Below, one piece after another: positions 1 through 7,943 of a stretch of DNA of 40,190 nt. Origin of the DNA: Provencibacterium sp. (GTDB lineage Bacteria > Bacillota > Clostridia > Oscillospirales > Ruminococcaceae); contig JAAWDS010000050.1 in NCBI GenBank assembly GCA_022793895.1, positions 1 to 40,190 on the forward strand, in the 5' to 3' direction. The stretch's first letter is position 1. Every line of letters begins with the position of its first letter. The notes under the pieces are model-generated. The model was not told the origin of the DNA, did no database searches, and saw nothing but the letters and a program-made list of their open reading frames with translations. A program made the position numbers and the translations under genes.

Positions 1-165
1 CCTTTGGGGGTTTGTTTAAATTTTGTGGTCAACCCTCGGGGCGCGCCGCTCCGCGGGGTTGCATAAACGGGGCGCGCCTGAAAAACGGTGTTTTGGCCGC
101 CGCGCCCGTTTTAAGCTTAGCCCTCCCAACCGGTAGTTTTTTCACGAAGGAGAGCCGCTTTTTCC
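1..165. other. Region downstream of metK, no gene seen
   Basis: No supported reading frame is visible here. The stretch holds a GC-rich hairpin (65-111) that could end the metK transcript, plus further GGCGCGCC-like words near 37-50. These words resemble the GC-rich ends of the dispersed repeat seen elsewhere in the window, but I cannot align a full copy. Confidence 0.4.
65..111 (-). terminator. Possible metK terminator hairpin
   Basis: The arms AAACGGGGCGCG (65-76) and CGCGCCCGTTT (101-111) pair with one bulge, around a small inner A/T-rich hairpin. On the minus strand the stem is followed only by a weak T stretch (TTTAT). It lies about 55 bases after the metK stop. The hairpin is clear; the terminator role is inferred. 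Confidence 0.4.
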
Positions 166-1320
166 CTATAAATTGCCCTTGAGCGCTTCGACACGGTCGA
201 GCTTCTCCCAGCTCAGGTCCAGATCCGTCCGGCCCATGTGTCCATAGCTGGCCAGCGGGCGGTAAATGGGGCGGCGCAGGCCGAGCGTTTCGATGATCAC
301 CGCCGGACGCAGATCAAAGGTGCGGCGGACCGCCTTTTCGATTTTTTCATCCGCCGCTGTGCCGGTGCCAAAGGTCTGCACGTTGATAGAAACCGGCTCG
401 GCCACGCCGATGGCATAGCTGAGTTGGACCTCGCAGCGCCCGGCCAGCCCTGCCCCAACCACGTTTTTCGCAATGTGCCGCGCCGCATAGGCCGCGGAGC
501 GGTCCACCTTGGTCGGGTCCTTGCCGGAGAAGGCCCCGCCGCCGTGCCGGCCCCAGCCGCCATAGGTATCCACAATGATCTTGCGGCCGGTGAGGCCCGT
601 ATCCCCCATCGGTCCGCCGATGACGAACCTTCCCGTCGGATTGATGAAGTATTTGGTCCTCTCATCCAGCATACCGGCGGGCAGCACCTTTTCGATAACC
701 TCCCGGCGGATGTCGGCGCGCAGCGTTTCCATCTCCACATCGGGGCTGTGCTGGCTGGAAACGACCACCGCATCAATCCGGACCGGACGGTAGCCGTCAT
801 ATTCCACCGTGACCTGCGCTTTCCCATCCGGCCGCAGGTAGGGCAGGCAGGTGCGGCGCGCCTCGGCCAGCCGCCGGGTGAGGCGGTGGGAGAGGACGGC
901 CGTCAGCGGCATATATTCCTCGGTCTCATCGCAGGCATAGCCGAACATCATGCCTTGATCGCCCGCGCCAACGCTGTCCGCCCCGGTTTCCCCGCGGGAA
1001 ACCCCCTGCGCAATATCCGGCGACTGGCGGTCGAGCGAGGTAATCACAGCGCAGGTGTTTCCGTCAAAGCCCATCTCGCTACCGGTGTAACCGATACCGG
1101 TAATCACCTCGCGCGCCAAGGCGGGGATATCTACGGCGGCGCTGCTGGTCACTTCGCCCATCACCATGACCATTCCGGTCTGAGCAAAGCATTCGCAGGC
1201 GACGCGGGAGCCGCTATCCCCGGCAAGATAGGCGTCCAGCACCGCATCCGAGAGCTGATCGCACAGCTTATCCGGATGTCCTTCCGTCACCGATTCCGAT
1301 GTAAAAAAGTAGTTTGCCAT
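166..1320 (-). CDS. metK: S-adenosylmethionine synthetase
   Basis: Catalyses formation of S-adenosylmethionine from methionine and ATP in the cytoplasm. The 384-residue product has the expected family length. It begins with the ATP-site motif [14 protein letters not shown], and carries [12 protein letters not shown] in the first third and the glycine-rich loop [16 protein letters not shown] in the second half. Start ATG at 1320 follows an AAAGGATGAGG ribosome binding site. It is a single-gene unit, transcribed through a SAM-I riboswitch (1428-1524) and a terminator (1388-1416) from the promoter at 1548-1576. High SAM should therefore shut off its own synthesis. Nothing unusual is seen in the protein. 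Confidence 0.98.
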   Translation of the reverse strand: MANYFFTSESVTEGHPDKLCDQLSDAVLDAYLAGDSGSRVACECFAQTGMVMVMGEVTSSAAVDIPALAREVITGIGYTGSEMGFDGNTCAVITSLDRQSPDIAQGVSRGETGADSVGAGDQGMMFGYACDETEEYMPLTAVLSHRLTRRLAEARRTCLPYLRPDGKAQVTVEYDGYRPVRIDAVVVSSQHSPDVEMETLRADIRREVIEKVLPAGMLDERTKYFINPTGRFVIGGPMGDTGLTGRKIIVDTYGGWGRHGGGAFSGKDPTKVDRSAAYAARHIAKNVVGAGLAGRCEVQLSYAIGVAEPVSINVQTFGTGTAADEKIEKAVRRTFDLRPAVIIETLGLRRPIYRPLASYGHMGRTDLDLSWEKLDRVEALKGNL

Positions 1321-1387
1321 TAAGCCTCATCCTTTCTTTTGGGATCCTGCCCGGTCCCGGCACAGGATCGTTCAGGGCAGACAGACG

Positions 1388-1416
1388 AAAAAAGGGCGCC
1401 CGGAAAAGCGGGCGCC
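1388..1416 (-). terminator. Riboswitch-controlled terminator before metK
   Basis: On the minus strand GGCGCCCG and CGGGCGCC form a stem around CTTTTC, followed by a run of six T. It lies between the SAM-I aptamer and the metK start, as expected for the expression platform that stops transcription when SAM is bound. Confidence 0.92.
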
Positions 1417-1427
1417 GAATCTGCTAG

Positions 1428-1524
1428 CCTCATCTTCCGGATTTTTCCGCAGGATTTAGCACCTTGCTTTGCAGCAGGTTGCCGGACTTCAACGGGCCTG
1501 TTCCCTCCGTCGCTCTTGATAAGG
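1428..1524 (-). promoter_or_regulatory. SAM-I (S-box) riboswitch aptamer
   Basis: Read on the minus strand, the element opens with CCTTATCAAGAG and continues with GGAGGGAACAGGCCC, the GTTGAAGTCCGGCAACC block and GGTGCTAAATCC, and closes with GATGAGG. CCTTATC and GATGAGG pair as the P1 stem. This is the classic S-box layout, and its position before metK fits known biology: SAM binding favours the downstream terminator. Confidence 0.97.
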
Positions 1525-1547
1525 AAAAATATGAAATTGTGTCTACA

Positions 1548-1576
1548 ATGATACGCCGTTTTCTCCCCGTTGTCAA
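1548..1576 (-). promoter_or_regulatory. metK promoter
   Basis: Minus-strand -35 TTGACA (1571-1576), a 17-base spacer and -10 TATCAT (1548-1553). It lies just upstream of the SAM-I aptamer and just after the ribU stop codon, so metK has its own promoter. Confidence 0.85.
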
Positions 1577-1603
1577 GGGGGCGCCGGTTTGACAGTATGC
1601 GCC

Positions 1604-2233
1604 CTATTCTGCTTCCGCTTTCCCGGCCTTTCCGGAGGAAGGGGCCGCTTCGCGCTGGATCAGCCGGTGCAGCCGCTTATAGAGCACAAAGGTGATGGCC
1701 GAAAGGAGAACCGCTTTTACCAGGTTGAACGGCCCCGCGCCAAAGACGACATAGGTTTCCAAACTGCCTATCAGGGGGTTCACCGCCGCGCACATCGAAA
1801 GGATCTTCTCCAGCGGCATAAGCTGCATGTAAAACGGGATCAGCAGAAAGCGGTTGGCCAGCATGCCTACCGCCACCATGACGCCGGCGGCCGCCGCACA
1901 GGCGGCCAGCGCCCCGCGGCGGGTGTGATTCTTGCGGTAAACCAGCGCGGCGGTAACGGCGAAGGAGCCGAGGATCAGGAAATCGGCCAGCTCGCCCACC
2001 CCGCCGCTTGTACTGAAGGCGGCGTTAATCAGATCCTTGACCGCAACGGCCATCAGCGCGGGAACGGGCCCAAACATAAACGCGCACAGGAGAATGGGCA
2101 CGCCGCTCAGATCGATCTTGAGAAACGGCGGGATGAACGGAAGCGGAAACGACCAGAACATCAGCACTGTGGAGAGAGCGGCGAAGAGCGCCGTATAGGT
2201 GATCGTTTTGACCCGGTTTTTTTCATTGGACAT
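1604..2233 (-). CDS. ribU: Riboflavin ECF transporter S component
   Basis: Integral membrane, substrate-binding subunit of an energy-coupling-factor transporter, most likely for riboflavin. The 209-residue protein has about five or six hydrophobic segments and begins with a short charged stretch followed by KTITYTALFAALSTVL. A loop reading FPLPFIPPFLKIDLSGVP is typical of the S-component family. It ends in a basic cytoplasmic tail. The substrate is inferred from the FMN riboswitch directly upstream (2343-2480), which normally controls riboflavin synthesis or uptake genes. The shared A/A'/T modules are not in this window. Start ATG at 2233 follows AAAAGGAGG. Confidence 0.9.
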   Translation of the reverse strand: MSNEKNRVKTITYTALFAALSTVLMFWSFPLPFIPPFLKIDLSGVPILLCAFMFGPVPALMAVAVKDLINAAFSTSGGVGELADFLILGSFAVTAALVYRKNHTRRGALAACAAAAGVMVAVGMLANRFLLIPFYMQLMPLEKILSMCAAVNPLIGSLETYVVFGAGPFNLVKAVLLSAITFVLYKRLHRLIQREAAPSSGKAGKAEAE

Positions 2234-2287
2234 TGAGTAGGACCTCCTTTTGATCTGGGGCCTGCGAGGGGAAGACGCGCGGGGCGC

Positions 2288-2317
2288 AAAAAATCCCTGA
2301 AGCCATTGCTTCAGGGA
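2288..2317 (-). terminator. FMN-riboswitch terminator before ribU
   Basis: TCCCTGAAGC and GCTTCAGGGA form a perfect 10-base stem (2294-2317 on the plus strand). On the minus strand it is followed by six T. It lies between the FMN aptamer and the ribU ribosome binding site and is the probable expression platform. Confidence 0.92.
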
Positions 2318-2342
2318 CGCGGGAAACCAAGCATCCTGCGCA

Positions 2343-2480
2343 CGTCGTTTCTTTCATCCGGACTATACCGTCGGTCCTGGGAATCACACCCAGAGTCCTG
2401 CCAAAAGCCGGCTCGCGGACTCGCGGCAGAAACGCCGCATTACCGCCGGTGAGGAATTGCACCCCGCCCTGAAACAGACG
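2343..2480 (-). promoter_or_regulatory. FMN riboswitch (RFN element)
   Basis: On the minus strand the conserved RFN blocks appear in order: GGGCGGGGTGCAATTCC, ACCGGCGGT, AGTCCGCGAGCC, GTGTGATTCCCAGGACC and CCGACGGTATAGTCCGGAT. The ends pair as P1 (CGTCTGTTTC with GAAACGACG, one bulged T). FMN binding is expected to promote termination and reduce riboflavin uptake. Confidence 0.97.
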
Positions 2481-2501
2481 CTGTTTATAAGTTCAGATAT
2501 T

Positions 2502-2530
2502 ATTATAAGCCTTTCCGTCTTCCCTGTCAA
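2502..2530 (-). promoter_or_regulatory. ribU promoter
   Basis: Perfect consensus on the minus strand: -35 TTGACA (2525-2530), a 17-base spacer and -10 TATAAT (2502-2507), upstream of the FMN riboswitch. Confidence 0.92.
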
Positions 2531-2544
2531 GGAAAAAAAGCGGG

Positions 2545-2572
2545 AAAACGGCCGTCTAAAACCGGCCGTTTT
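2545..2572. repeat. Palindrome between divergent promoters
   Basis: AAAACGGCCG (2545-2554) and CGGCCGTTTT (2563-2572) form a perfect 10-base inverted repeat with an 8-base loop. It lies between the ribU -35 box (2525) and the -35 box of the signalling operon (2609). It could be an operator or a bidirectional stem; the sequence does not decide. Confidence 0.6.
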
Positions 2573-2608
2573 GGACGGAAGCCGCATGCTCTTACCGTAA
2601 AATCATAG

Positions 2609-2637
2609 TTGATTTTAACTAGCCTTTCAGGTATAAT
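2609..2637 (+). promoter_or_regulatory. Promoter of the signalling operon
   Basis: -35 TTGATT (2609-2614), a 17-base spacer and -10 TATAAT (2632-2637). The expected transcription start near 2644 gives an untranslated leader of about 145 bases before the first gene. Confidence 0.85.
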
Positions 2638-2711
2638 AAGAAACGATAAGCGGATCCGGCCGCTCCCGTGCTCCTATAGGCCGCGTAAGACGCTTTGGAA
2701 AGAGATGGAAA

Positions 2712-2762
2712 GGCGATCGTACTCTTTCCCTGCTTCGGGAAGAATAAAATCGTCTTTTTTTT
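2712..2762 (+). terminator. Attenuator-like terminator in the operon leader
   Basis: GGCGAT (2712-2717) pairs with ATCGTC (2749-2754) around an inner stem CTTTCCC/GGGAAG, followed at once by eight T (2755-2762). This is a rho-independent terminator placed 25 bases before the start codon, so most transcripts might stop here unless antitermination occurs. The upstream leader (2645-2711) shows further pairing (CGGCC/GGCCG), but I do not recognise it as a known riboswitch class. Confidence 0.65.
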
Positions 2763-2787
2763 GTCCTGGGGAGGGAGACTGCCGGCT

Positions 2788-4872
2788 ATGGAAAGCACGC
2801 AGCAGAAAAAACTAAAAATCCTAATTGCAGACGACTCTGAAATGAACCGCGCTATCCTTTCAGAAATGCTTGAAAAAGAATATGAAATTTTAGAGGCGGA
2901 AAACGGCGTTCAAGCCTTGGTCATGATCCAAGAGCATGAAACGGAGCTCTCCCTGCTTTTGTTGGATATTGTGATGCCGGAACTGGACGGCTATGGGGTC
3001 TTAAAGGTAATGAACCAGCGGCGGTGGATTGAATACATCCCTGTTATCATGATTTCCGCCGAAAGCAGCAGTTCCCATGTAGAACGCGCCTACGACATGG
3101 GGGTAACGGATTTCATCAGCCGCCCCTTCGACGCACGAATCGTACATAGGCGGGTGGTCAACACCATTCTGCTCTACGCCAAGCAGAAAAAGCTCCTGGA
3201 GCTGGTGGCCGAACAGGTCTATGAAAAGGAAAAGCAAAGCAGCCTGATGATCGATATCTTAAGCCACATCGTCGAGTTCCGCAACGGGGAAAGCGGAATG
3301 CACGTCATCCATATCCGCACCCTTACCGATATGTTTTTGCGGCATCTCGTGCAGATGACCGACCGCTACCCGCTCTCCCCAACGGATATCGTGCTCATCA
3401 GCACCGCCTCCGCTCTGCATGATATCGGGAAAATCTCCATCCCCGCTGAAATCCTGAACAAGCCCGGAAGGCTGACGCCGGAGGAGTTTTCCACCATGAA
3501 GCAGCATTCGCTCATTGGGGCGACCATGCTGGAGCAGCTCCCCTCCCACCAGGATGAGCCGCTGCTCAAGGTGGCCTATGAAATCTGCCGCTGGCACCAT
3601 GAGCGGTATGACGGGCGCGGCTATCCGGACGGGCTGAAGGGGGACGAAATCCCCGTCTCCGCCCAAATTGTCGCCCTGGCGGACGTCTATGACGCGCTGA
3701 CCAGCGAACGCGTTTATAAAAAGGCGCTGCCTCACGAGGAGGCTGTGCGGATGATCCTCAACGGGGAATGCGGAACGCTCAATCCGCTGCTGCTGAAGTG
3801 TCTGGAGGAAATCGCCGATCGTATTCCCGAGGAGCTCAAAAACAGCCGTGCATCTGGCAGCAACCACCGGGAGATTACCGACGATCTGCTTCACCAGAAG
3901 GAGCTCACCGTTTCGGAGCGCACCTTGCAGCTTTTGGAGCATGAGCGCATGAAGTACAGCTTCTTCGCCGCCATGTCGGGGGAGATTCAATTTGAATATA
4001 CCGTATCCCCGCCCGTGGCGGCGCTCTCCGCATGGAGCGCGGAAAAGCTGGGGCTCCCGGAAACCATTACCGATCCGCTGCATGACGGGCGGGTTCTGGA
4101 TCTCATTGGAGTGGAGAATCTCCAGGAGCTTATCGAAGCCGCCTTGAGCACCACGCCGGAGAAGCCGGTGATGCAGTATGAGTGTAAAATCCATCTGAAG
4201 GAGGAGCACCGTTGGATGCGCTTCATCTGCCGCACCTCCTGGTCGGCGGACGAACCTCCTGCCTGCGCCGGGGTCATCGGTAAGGTGGTCGATATCCACG
4301 AGGCCCGGCTTCAGATCGAAAGCCTCTCCTACCAGGCCTTCCACGATGAGCTGACCGGGCTCTTTAACCGCCGGTATGCCAGGAGCAAGATCATCGAGCG
4401 GCTTGAAACCCGGCCAAACAGCAAGTTTGCCCTTGCAATTTTGGACACCAACAAATTCAAAACCATCAATGATACCCGCGGGCATGATTTTGGGGATCGC
4501 GTCCTGGCCTATGCGGCTAAAAAAATGCTGCAAAGCGTCCGCAGCGGGGACATTGTGGCGCGGATCGGCGGCGACGAATACCTCATTTTCTTAGAATACA
4601 AGGAGAATGTCCAAGCGGCCGTCGGGCGTATCTTTTCCGCCCTGACCGGGGAGTTCGAGGGCTTCCCCATTTCCTTTAGCATGGGGGTGGCGCGGACCGA
4701 GGTGGTCGGCCGGGATTACGAAACGCTGTTCCATGCGGCGGATCAAGCGCTCTACACCTCAAAACGCGCCGGGGACGGACGGTATTACTTCTATCACGAA
4801 TCGATGCAGGATGGGGATTCCGCCCTTTCTCCGATCGAAAAGCGCAACAAAACCAACGCACACGCTGACTAA
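2788..4872 (+). CDS. Response regulator with HD-GYP and GGDEF domains
   Basis: Cytoplasmic receiver-output protein predicted to turn over cyclic di-GMP. In the 694-residue product a receiver domain (about 9-130) has acidic residues D15/D16 and phospho-acceptor D60. An HD-GYP phosphodiesterase domain follows (about 180-365) with HDIGK at 211 and HHERYDGRGYP at 270-280, all key residues present. A PAS-like segment (about 390-500) comes next, then a GGDEF domain (about 510-670) with GGDEY at 594-598 and an inhibitory-site RSGD five residues before it. Both synthase and hydrolase look intact. I chose ATG 2788, behind GGGGAGGGA, over the in-frame ATG at 2695, which lies inside the leader before the attenuator. 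It is followed 18 bases later by the Hpt gene. Confidence 0.92.
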   Translation: MESTQQKKLKILIADDSEMNRAILSEMLEKEYEILEAENGVQALVMIQEHETELSLLLLDIVMPELDGYGVLKVMNQRRWIEYIPVIMISAESSSSHVERAYDMGVTDFISRPFDARIVHRRVVNTILLYAKQKKLLELVAEQVYEKEKQSSLMIDILSHIVEFRNGESGMHVIHIRTLTDMFLRHLVQMTDRYPLSPTDIVLISTASALHDIGKISIPAEILNKPGRLTPEEFSTMKQHSLIGATMLEQLPSHQDEPLLKVAYEICRWHHERYDGRGYPDGLKGDEIPVSAQIVALADVYDALTSERVYKKALPHEEAVRMILNGECGTLNPLLLKCLEEIADRIPEELKNSRASGSNHREITDDLLHQKELTVSERTLQLLEHERMKYSFFAAMSGEIQFEYTVSPPVAALSAWSAEKLGLPETITDPLHDGRVLDLIGVENLQELIEAALSTTPEKPVMQYECKIHLKEEHRWMRFICRTSWSADEPPACAGVIGKVVDIHEARLQIESLSYQAFHDELTGLFNRRYARSKIIERLETRPNSKFALAILDTNKFKTINDTRGHDFGDRVLAYAAKKMLQSVRSGDIVARIGGDEYLIFLEYKENVQAAVGRIFSALTGEFEGFPISFSMGVARTEVVGRDYETLFHAADQALYTSKRAGDGRYYFYHESMQDGDSALSPIEKRNKTNAHAD

Positions 4873-4890
4873 GAAAGGCAGGGAAAATAA

Positions 4891-5256
4891 ATGAGCCTGA
4901 AGGAATGCTATGCCGCGCTGGGCGGCGACTATGAAGATGTTACCCACCGCCTACCCAGTGAAAAGATGGTGCGGAAATTTGTCTTTAAATTTTTGAATGA
5001 TCCCAGCTATGCGCTCCTGGAAAGCTCGCTGGAAGCGAAAAACTATGAAGAGGCTTTCCGGGCGGCCCACACCATTAAGGGCGTTTGCCAAAACCTGAGC
5101 TTCTCCCGGCTCTTTGCCTCCAGCAACGCCCTGACCGAAGCGCTGCGCGGCGGTTGGACCCCGGAAGCGGAAGGACTCGTTCAACAGGTAACCGCCGATT
5201 ATCAGGCAACCGTTTCCGCTATTCGCGCGCTTCAGGAGGAAGAGGGAGAGGGATAA
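4891..5256 (+). CDS. Histidine phosphotransfer (Hpt) domain protein
   Basis: A free-standing 121-residue four-helix Hpt protein that shuttles phosphoryl groups between receiver domains. The signature AAHTIKGVCQNL places the phosphorylatable histidine at H60, followed by the usual K63-G64. It has no membrane segment and no other domain. It starts 18 bases after the HD-GYP/GGDEF regulator and ends one base before the hybrid kinase start, so the three genes are surely cotranscribed. The likely path runs from the kinase receiver through this Hpt to the receiver of the cyclic-di-GMP protein. Confidence 0.9.
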   Translation: MSLKECYAALGGDYEDVTHRLPSEKMVRKFVFKFLNDPSYALLESSLEAKNYEEAFRAAHTIKGVCQNLSFSRLFASSNALTEALRGGWTPEAEGLVQQVTADYQATVSAIRALQEEEGEG

Positions 5257-5257
5257 C

Positions 5258-7810
5258 ATGCGCAACAAAACGATCCGGTTTCTTATGGTCAGCCTGATCC
5301 TGCTGCTGCTTCTGTGCGTCACCATCTTTTCTTTCCTGGCCACCTATATGAACGAAACCGGCATGAACACCATTACAGAGGTCGGCACCATTTACATGTC
5401 CGGAATGAGCGACCAAATTTGCCGGCATTTTGAGACCACCATCAGCCTGCGCCTCTCCCAAATGGAGGCGCTGATCGATACCCTTTCCTCCGGCAGCGCC
5501 GATGAAGAGACCCTCCGGGAAGAATTACGCTATAACGCGACCGCCAGAGGCTTCGACGCGCTGGCCTTCTATTCGCGCGACGGGCAGTTCGATATGATCT
5601 ATGGCGATCCCATGAGCGTAACCGATCCGGAACCTTTTTTGAAGACGCTGAACGACGGCGCCGTAAAAATTGCCGTCGGCAGCAACACGCGGGGGGAAAA
5701 GATTGTACTGTTGGGTATTTCTGCCGATTACCCAATGAAGAACGGGGCGGAATGCACGGCTCTGGTAGCGAGCCTGCCAATTGAATATATCCGCCAGACC
5801 CTTTCCCTGGATGAGCCGAACGCCCTGATCTACTCCCATATCATCCGGTGGGACGGCAGCTTTGTCATCCGCAGCGAGGAGATGGAATGGAGCAGTTATT
5901 TCGACCGGATCCGGGAGATTGCGGAACCGCTGGACGGCATGCAGGCAGAAACATATGTCTCCGAACTAAGCGCCGCTATCAAATCCCAGGAGGACTATTC
6001 CACCATCCTACAGGTGGACGGCGAACGGCAGCACCTCTACTGCACCAGCCTCCCTTATTCCGAATGGTATCTTGTCACCATATTGCCTTACGGCGCCTTA
6101 AACGAAGCGGTAAAAAACATGAGCGTACGTTGGGTCGCGCTGGCGGTGGGAAGCTGCTCGGTCATTCTGCTGGTGCTCATCGCTATCTTCTTTAAATATT
6201 TCCAGATGACCCGGCAGCAGATCAAAATTTTGGAGGAGACCCAAAAAGAGGCTATCCACGCCAACAAAGCTAAAAGCGAGTTCCTCTCCAACATGAGCCA
6301 TGATATTCGAACGCCGATGAACGCTATTGTCGGAATGACTGCTATCGCCACCGCGAACATCGATAACAAGCAGCAGGTGCAGAACTGCCTGCGGAAAATC
6401 TCCCTCTCCAGCAAGCACCTGCTGGGCCTGATTAACGACGTGCTGGATATGTCCAAGATCGAAAGCGGGAAGATGACGCTGAGCATGGATCAAGTCTCGC
6501 TGCGGGAAGTGATGGATAGTATTGTCAGCATTGTACAACCGCAGGTGAAAGTCAAACAACAGACGTTTGATGTGTTTATCCATGACATCACCGAAGAGCA
6601 TGTTCTCTGCGACAGCGTCCGGCTGAATCAGGTTTTGCTGAATTTCCTTTCCAATGCGATAAAATTCACCCCGGAAGGCGGGGCCATCCAGGTCTCGCTC
6701 CAGGAGGAGGCTTCTCCAAAGGGCGAAGATTTTGTCCGCATCCATATCCATGTAAAGGACAGCGGGATCGGCATGTCCCAGGAGTTCCAGGAAAAAATCT
6801 TTGAATCCTTCTCCCGCGAGGACAGCAGCCGCGTCCATAAAACCGAGGGCACCGGTCTCGGTATGGCGATCACCAAATATATCATCGATGCGATGGGCGG
6901 ATCCATCTTTGTCCACAGCGAGCAGGGAAAAGGAACGGAGTTCCATGTCGTTCTCGATCTGGAACGCGCAGAGGTCGCCGAGGTGGATATGGTTCTCCCC
7001 GACTGGAACATGCTGGTGGTCGACGACGACCAGCTCCTCTGCGAGACCACCGCCAGCGCCCTGGCCTCTATCGGCGTGAAGGCGGATTGGGCGCTGGATG
7101 GTGAAACAGCGGTTAAGATGGTGACGGATCGCCACCGAAAGCGTCAGGATTACCACATCATCCTGCTGGACTGGAAGCTGCCCGATATGGACGGGATTAG
7201 GACCGCCCGGATACTCCGGGAACAGCTGGCCGATAACATCCCCATCCTGCTGATCTCCGCTTATGACTGGAGCGAAATCGAGGAGGAAGCGCGCGCGGCC
7301 GGGGTCAGCGGCTTTATCTCCAAACCGCTGTTTAAGTCCACGCTGTTCTACGGCCTGAAACAGTATGCCGGAGAGGAAAAGGAGACAGAGGCTCAATCCT
7401 CCCGCCAAAAAATCGACTTTACGGGCAGGCATGTCCTTCTTGCAGAGGATAACGATCTGAACTGGGAGATCGCAGAAGAGCTGCTCTCCGATTTGGGACT
7501 TGATCTGGAATGGGCGGAGGACGGACAGATCTGCCTGGAGAAGTTCCAGCGTTCCCCTGTCGGTTTCTACGACGCTATCCTCATGGATCTGCGCATGCCC
7601 CGGATGACCGGCTATGAAGCGACCCAAGCCATCCGGGCCCTGGATAGGTCCGACGCCGTTCACATCCCGATCATCGCCATGACGGCCGACGCCTTCTCGG
7701 AGGATGTAAAGCGTTGCCTGGACTGCGGGATGAACGCCCACGTCTCCAAGCCGATCGACGTCAACGAAATCGCCCGGCTGCTCGAAAAATTTCTAGCTGC
7801 GCACAAGTAG
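5258..7810 (+). CDS. Hybrid sensor histidine kinase with two receiver domains
   Basis: Membrane-bound hybrid kinase of 850 residues. It has a first transmembrane helix (about 7-29), an extracellular sensor of about 255 residues that looks Cache-like, and a second helix (about 289-312). A short linker leads to a HisKA domain with H348 in SNMSHDIRTPMN. The HATPase domain has its N box at N466 (SNAIKFTPEGG) and glycine boxes DSGIGM and GTGLGM. Receiver 1 has phospho-acceptor D638; receiver 2 has D777 in LMDLRMPRM. The start ATG follows a GGAGGAAGAGGGA site that overlaps the end of the Hpt gene. The sensed ligand is unknown. A strong hairpin (7844-7885) follows and probably ends the operon. Confidence 0.95.
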   Translation: MRNKTIRFLMVSLILLLLLCVTIFSFLATYMNETGMNTITEVGTIYMSGMSDQICRHFETTISLRLSQMEALIDTLSSGSADEETLREELRYNATARGFDALAFYSRDGQFDMIYGDPMSVTDPEPFLKTLNDGAVKIAVGSNTRGEKIVLLGISADYPMKNGAECTALVASLPIEYIRQTLSLDEPNALIYSHIIRWDGSFVIRSEEMEWSSYFDRIREIAEPLDGMQAETYVSELSAAIKSQEDYSTILQVDGERQHLYCTSLPYSEWYLVTILPYGALNEAVKNMSVRWVALAVGSCSVILLVLIAIFFKYFQMTRQQIKILEETQKEAIHANKAKSEFLSNMSHDIRTPMNAIVGMTAIATANIDNKQQVQNCLRKISLSSKHLLGLINDVLDMSKIESGKMTLSMDQVSLREVMDSIVSIVQPQVKVKQQTFDVFIHDITEEHVLCDSVRLNQVLLNFLSNAIKFTPEGGAIQVSLQEEASPKGEDFVRIHIHVKDSGIGMSQEFQEKIFESFSREDSSRVHKTEGTGLGMAITKYIIDAMGGSIFVHSEQGKGTEFHVVLDLERAEVAEVDMVLPDWNMLVVDDDQLLCETTASALASIGVKADWALDGETAVKMVTDRHRKRQDYHIILLDWKLPDMDGIRTARILREQLADNIPILLISAYDWSEIEEEARAAGVSGFISKPLFKSTLFYGLKQYAGEEKETEAQSSRQKIDFTGRHVLLAEDNDLNWEIAEELLSDLGLDLEWAEDGQICLEKFQRSPVGFYDAILMDLRMPRMTGYEATQAIRALDRSDAVHIPIIAMTADAFSEDVKRCLDCGMNAHVSKPIDVNEIARLLEKFLAAHK

Positions 7811-7843
7811 AAGCATGGCCCCGGAACGGTGGTTCCTGTAATA

Positions 7844-7885
7844 AAGGGCGCGCTGCAAAATGGAAGCATTTTGCAGCGCGCCCTT
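7844..7885 (+). repeat. Perfect 19-bp hairpin, hairpin-only copy of the dispersed repeat
   Basis: Two 19-base arms (7844-7862 and 7867-7885) pair perfectly around GAAG. The arm AAGGGCGCGCTGCAAAATG nearly matches the hairpin that opens the longer repeats at 14890 and 18163. It lies 34 bases after the hybrid kinase stop and may act as its terminator, although no T run follows. Confidence 0.8.
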
Positions 7886-7943
7886 CGAGCATAAATCCGG
7901 GATGGGCCGCCAGCGGACACAGTCGTCTAAAACGGAGGCTTCC

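Noticed and set aside
6098-7741. A 547-codon open frame on the minus strand
   Set aside because: It mirrors the hybrid histidine kinase, whose HisKA, ATPase and receiver motifs are unmistakable.
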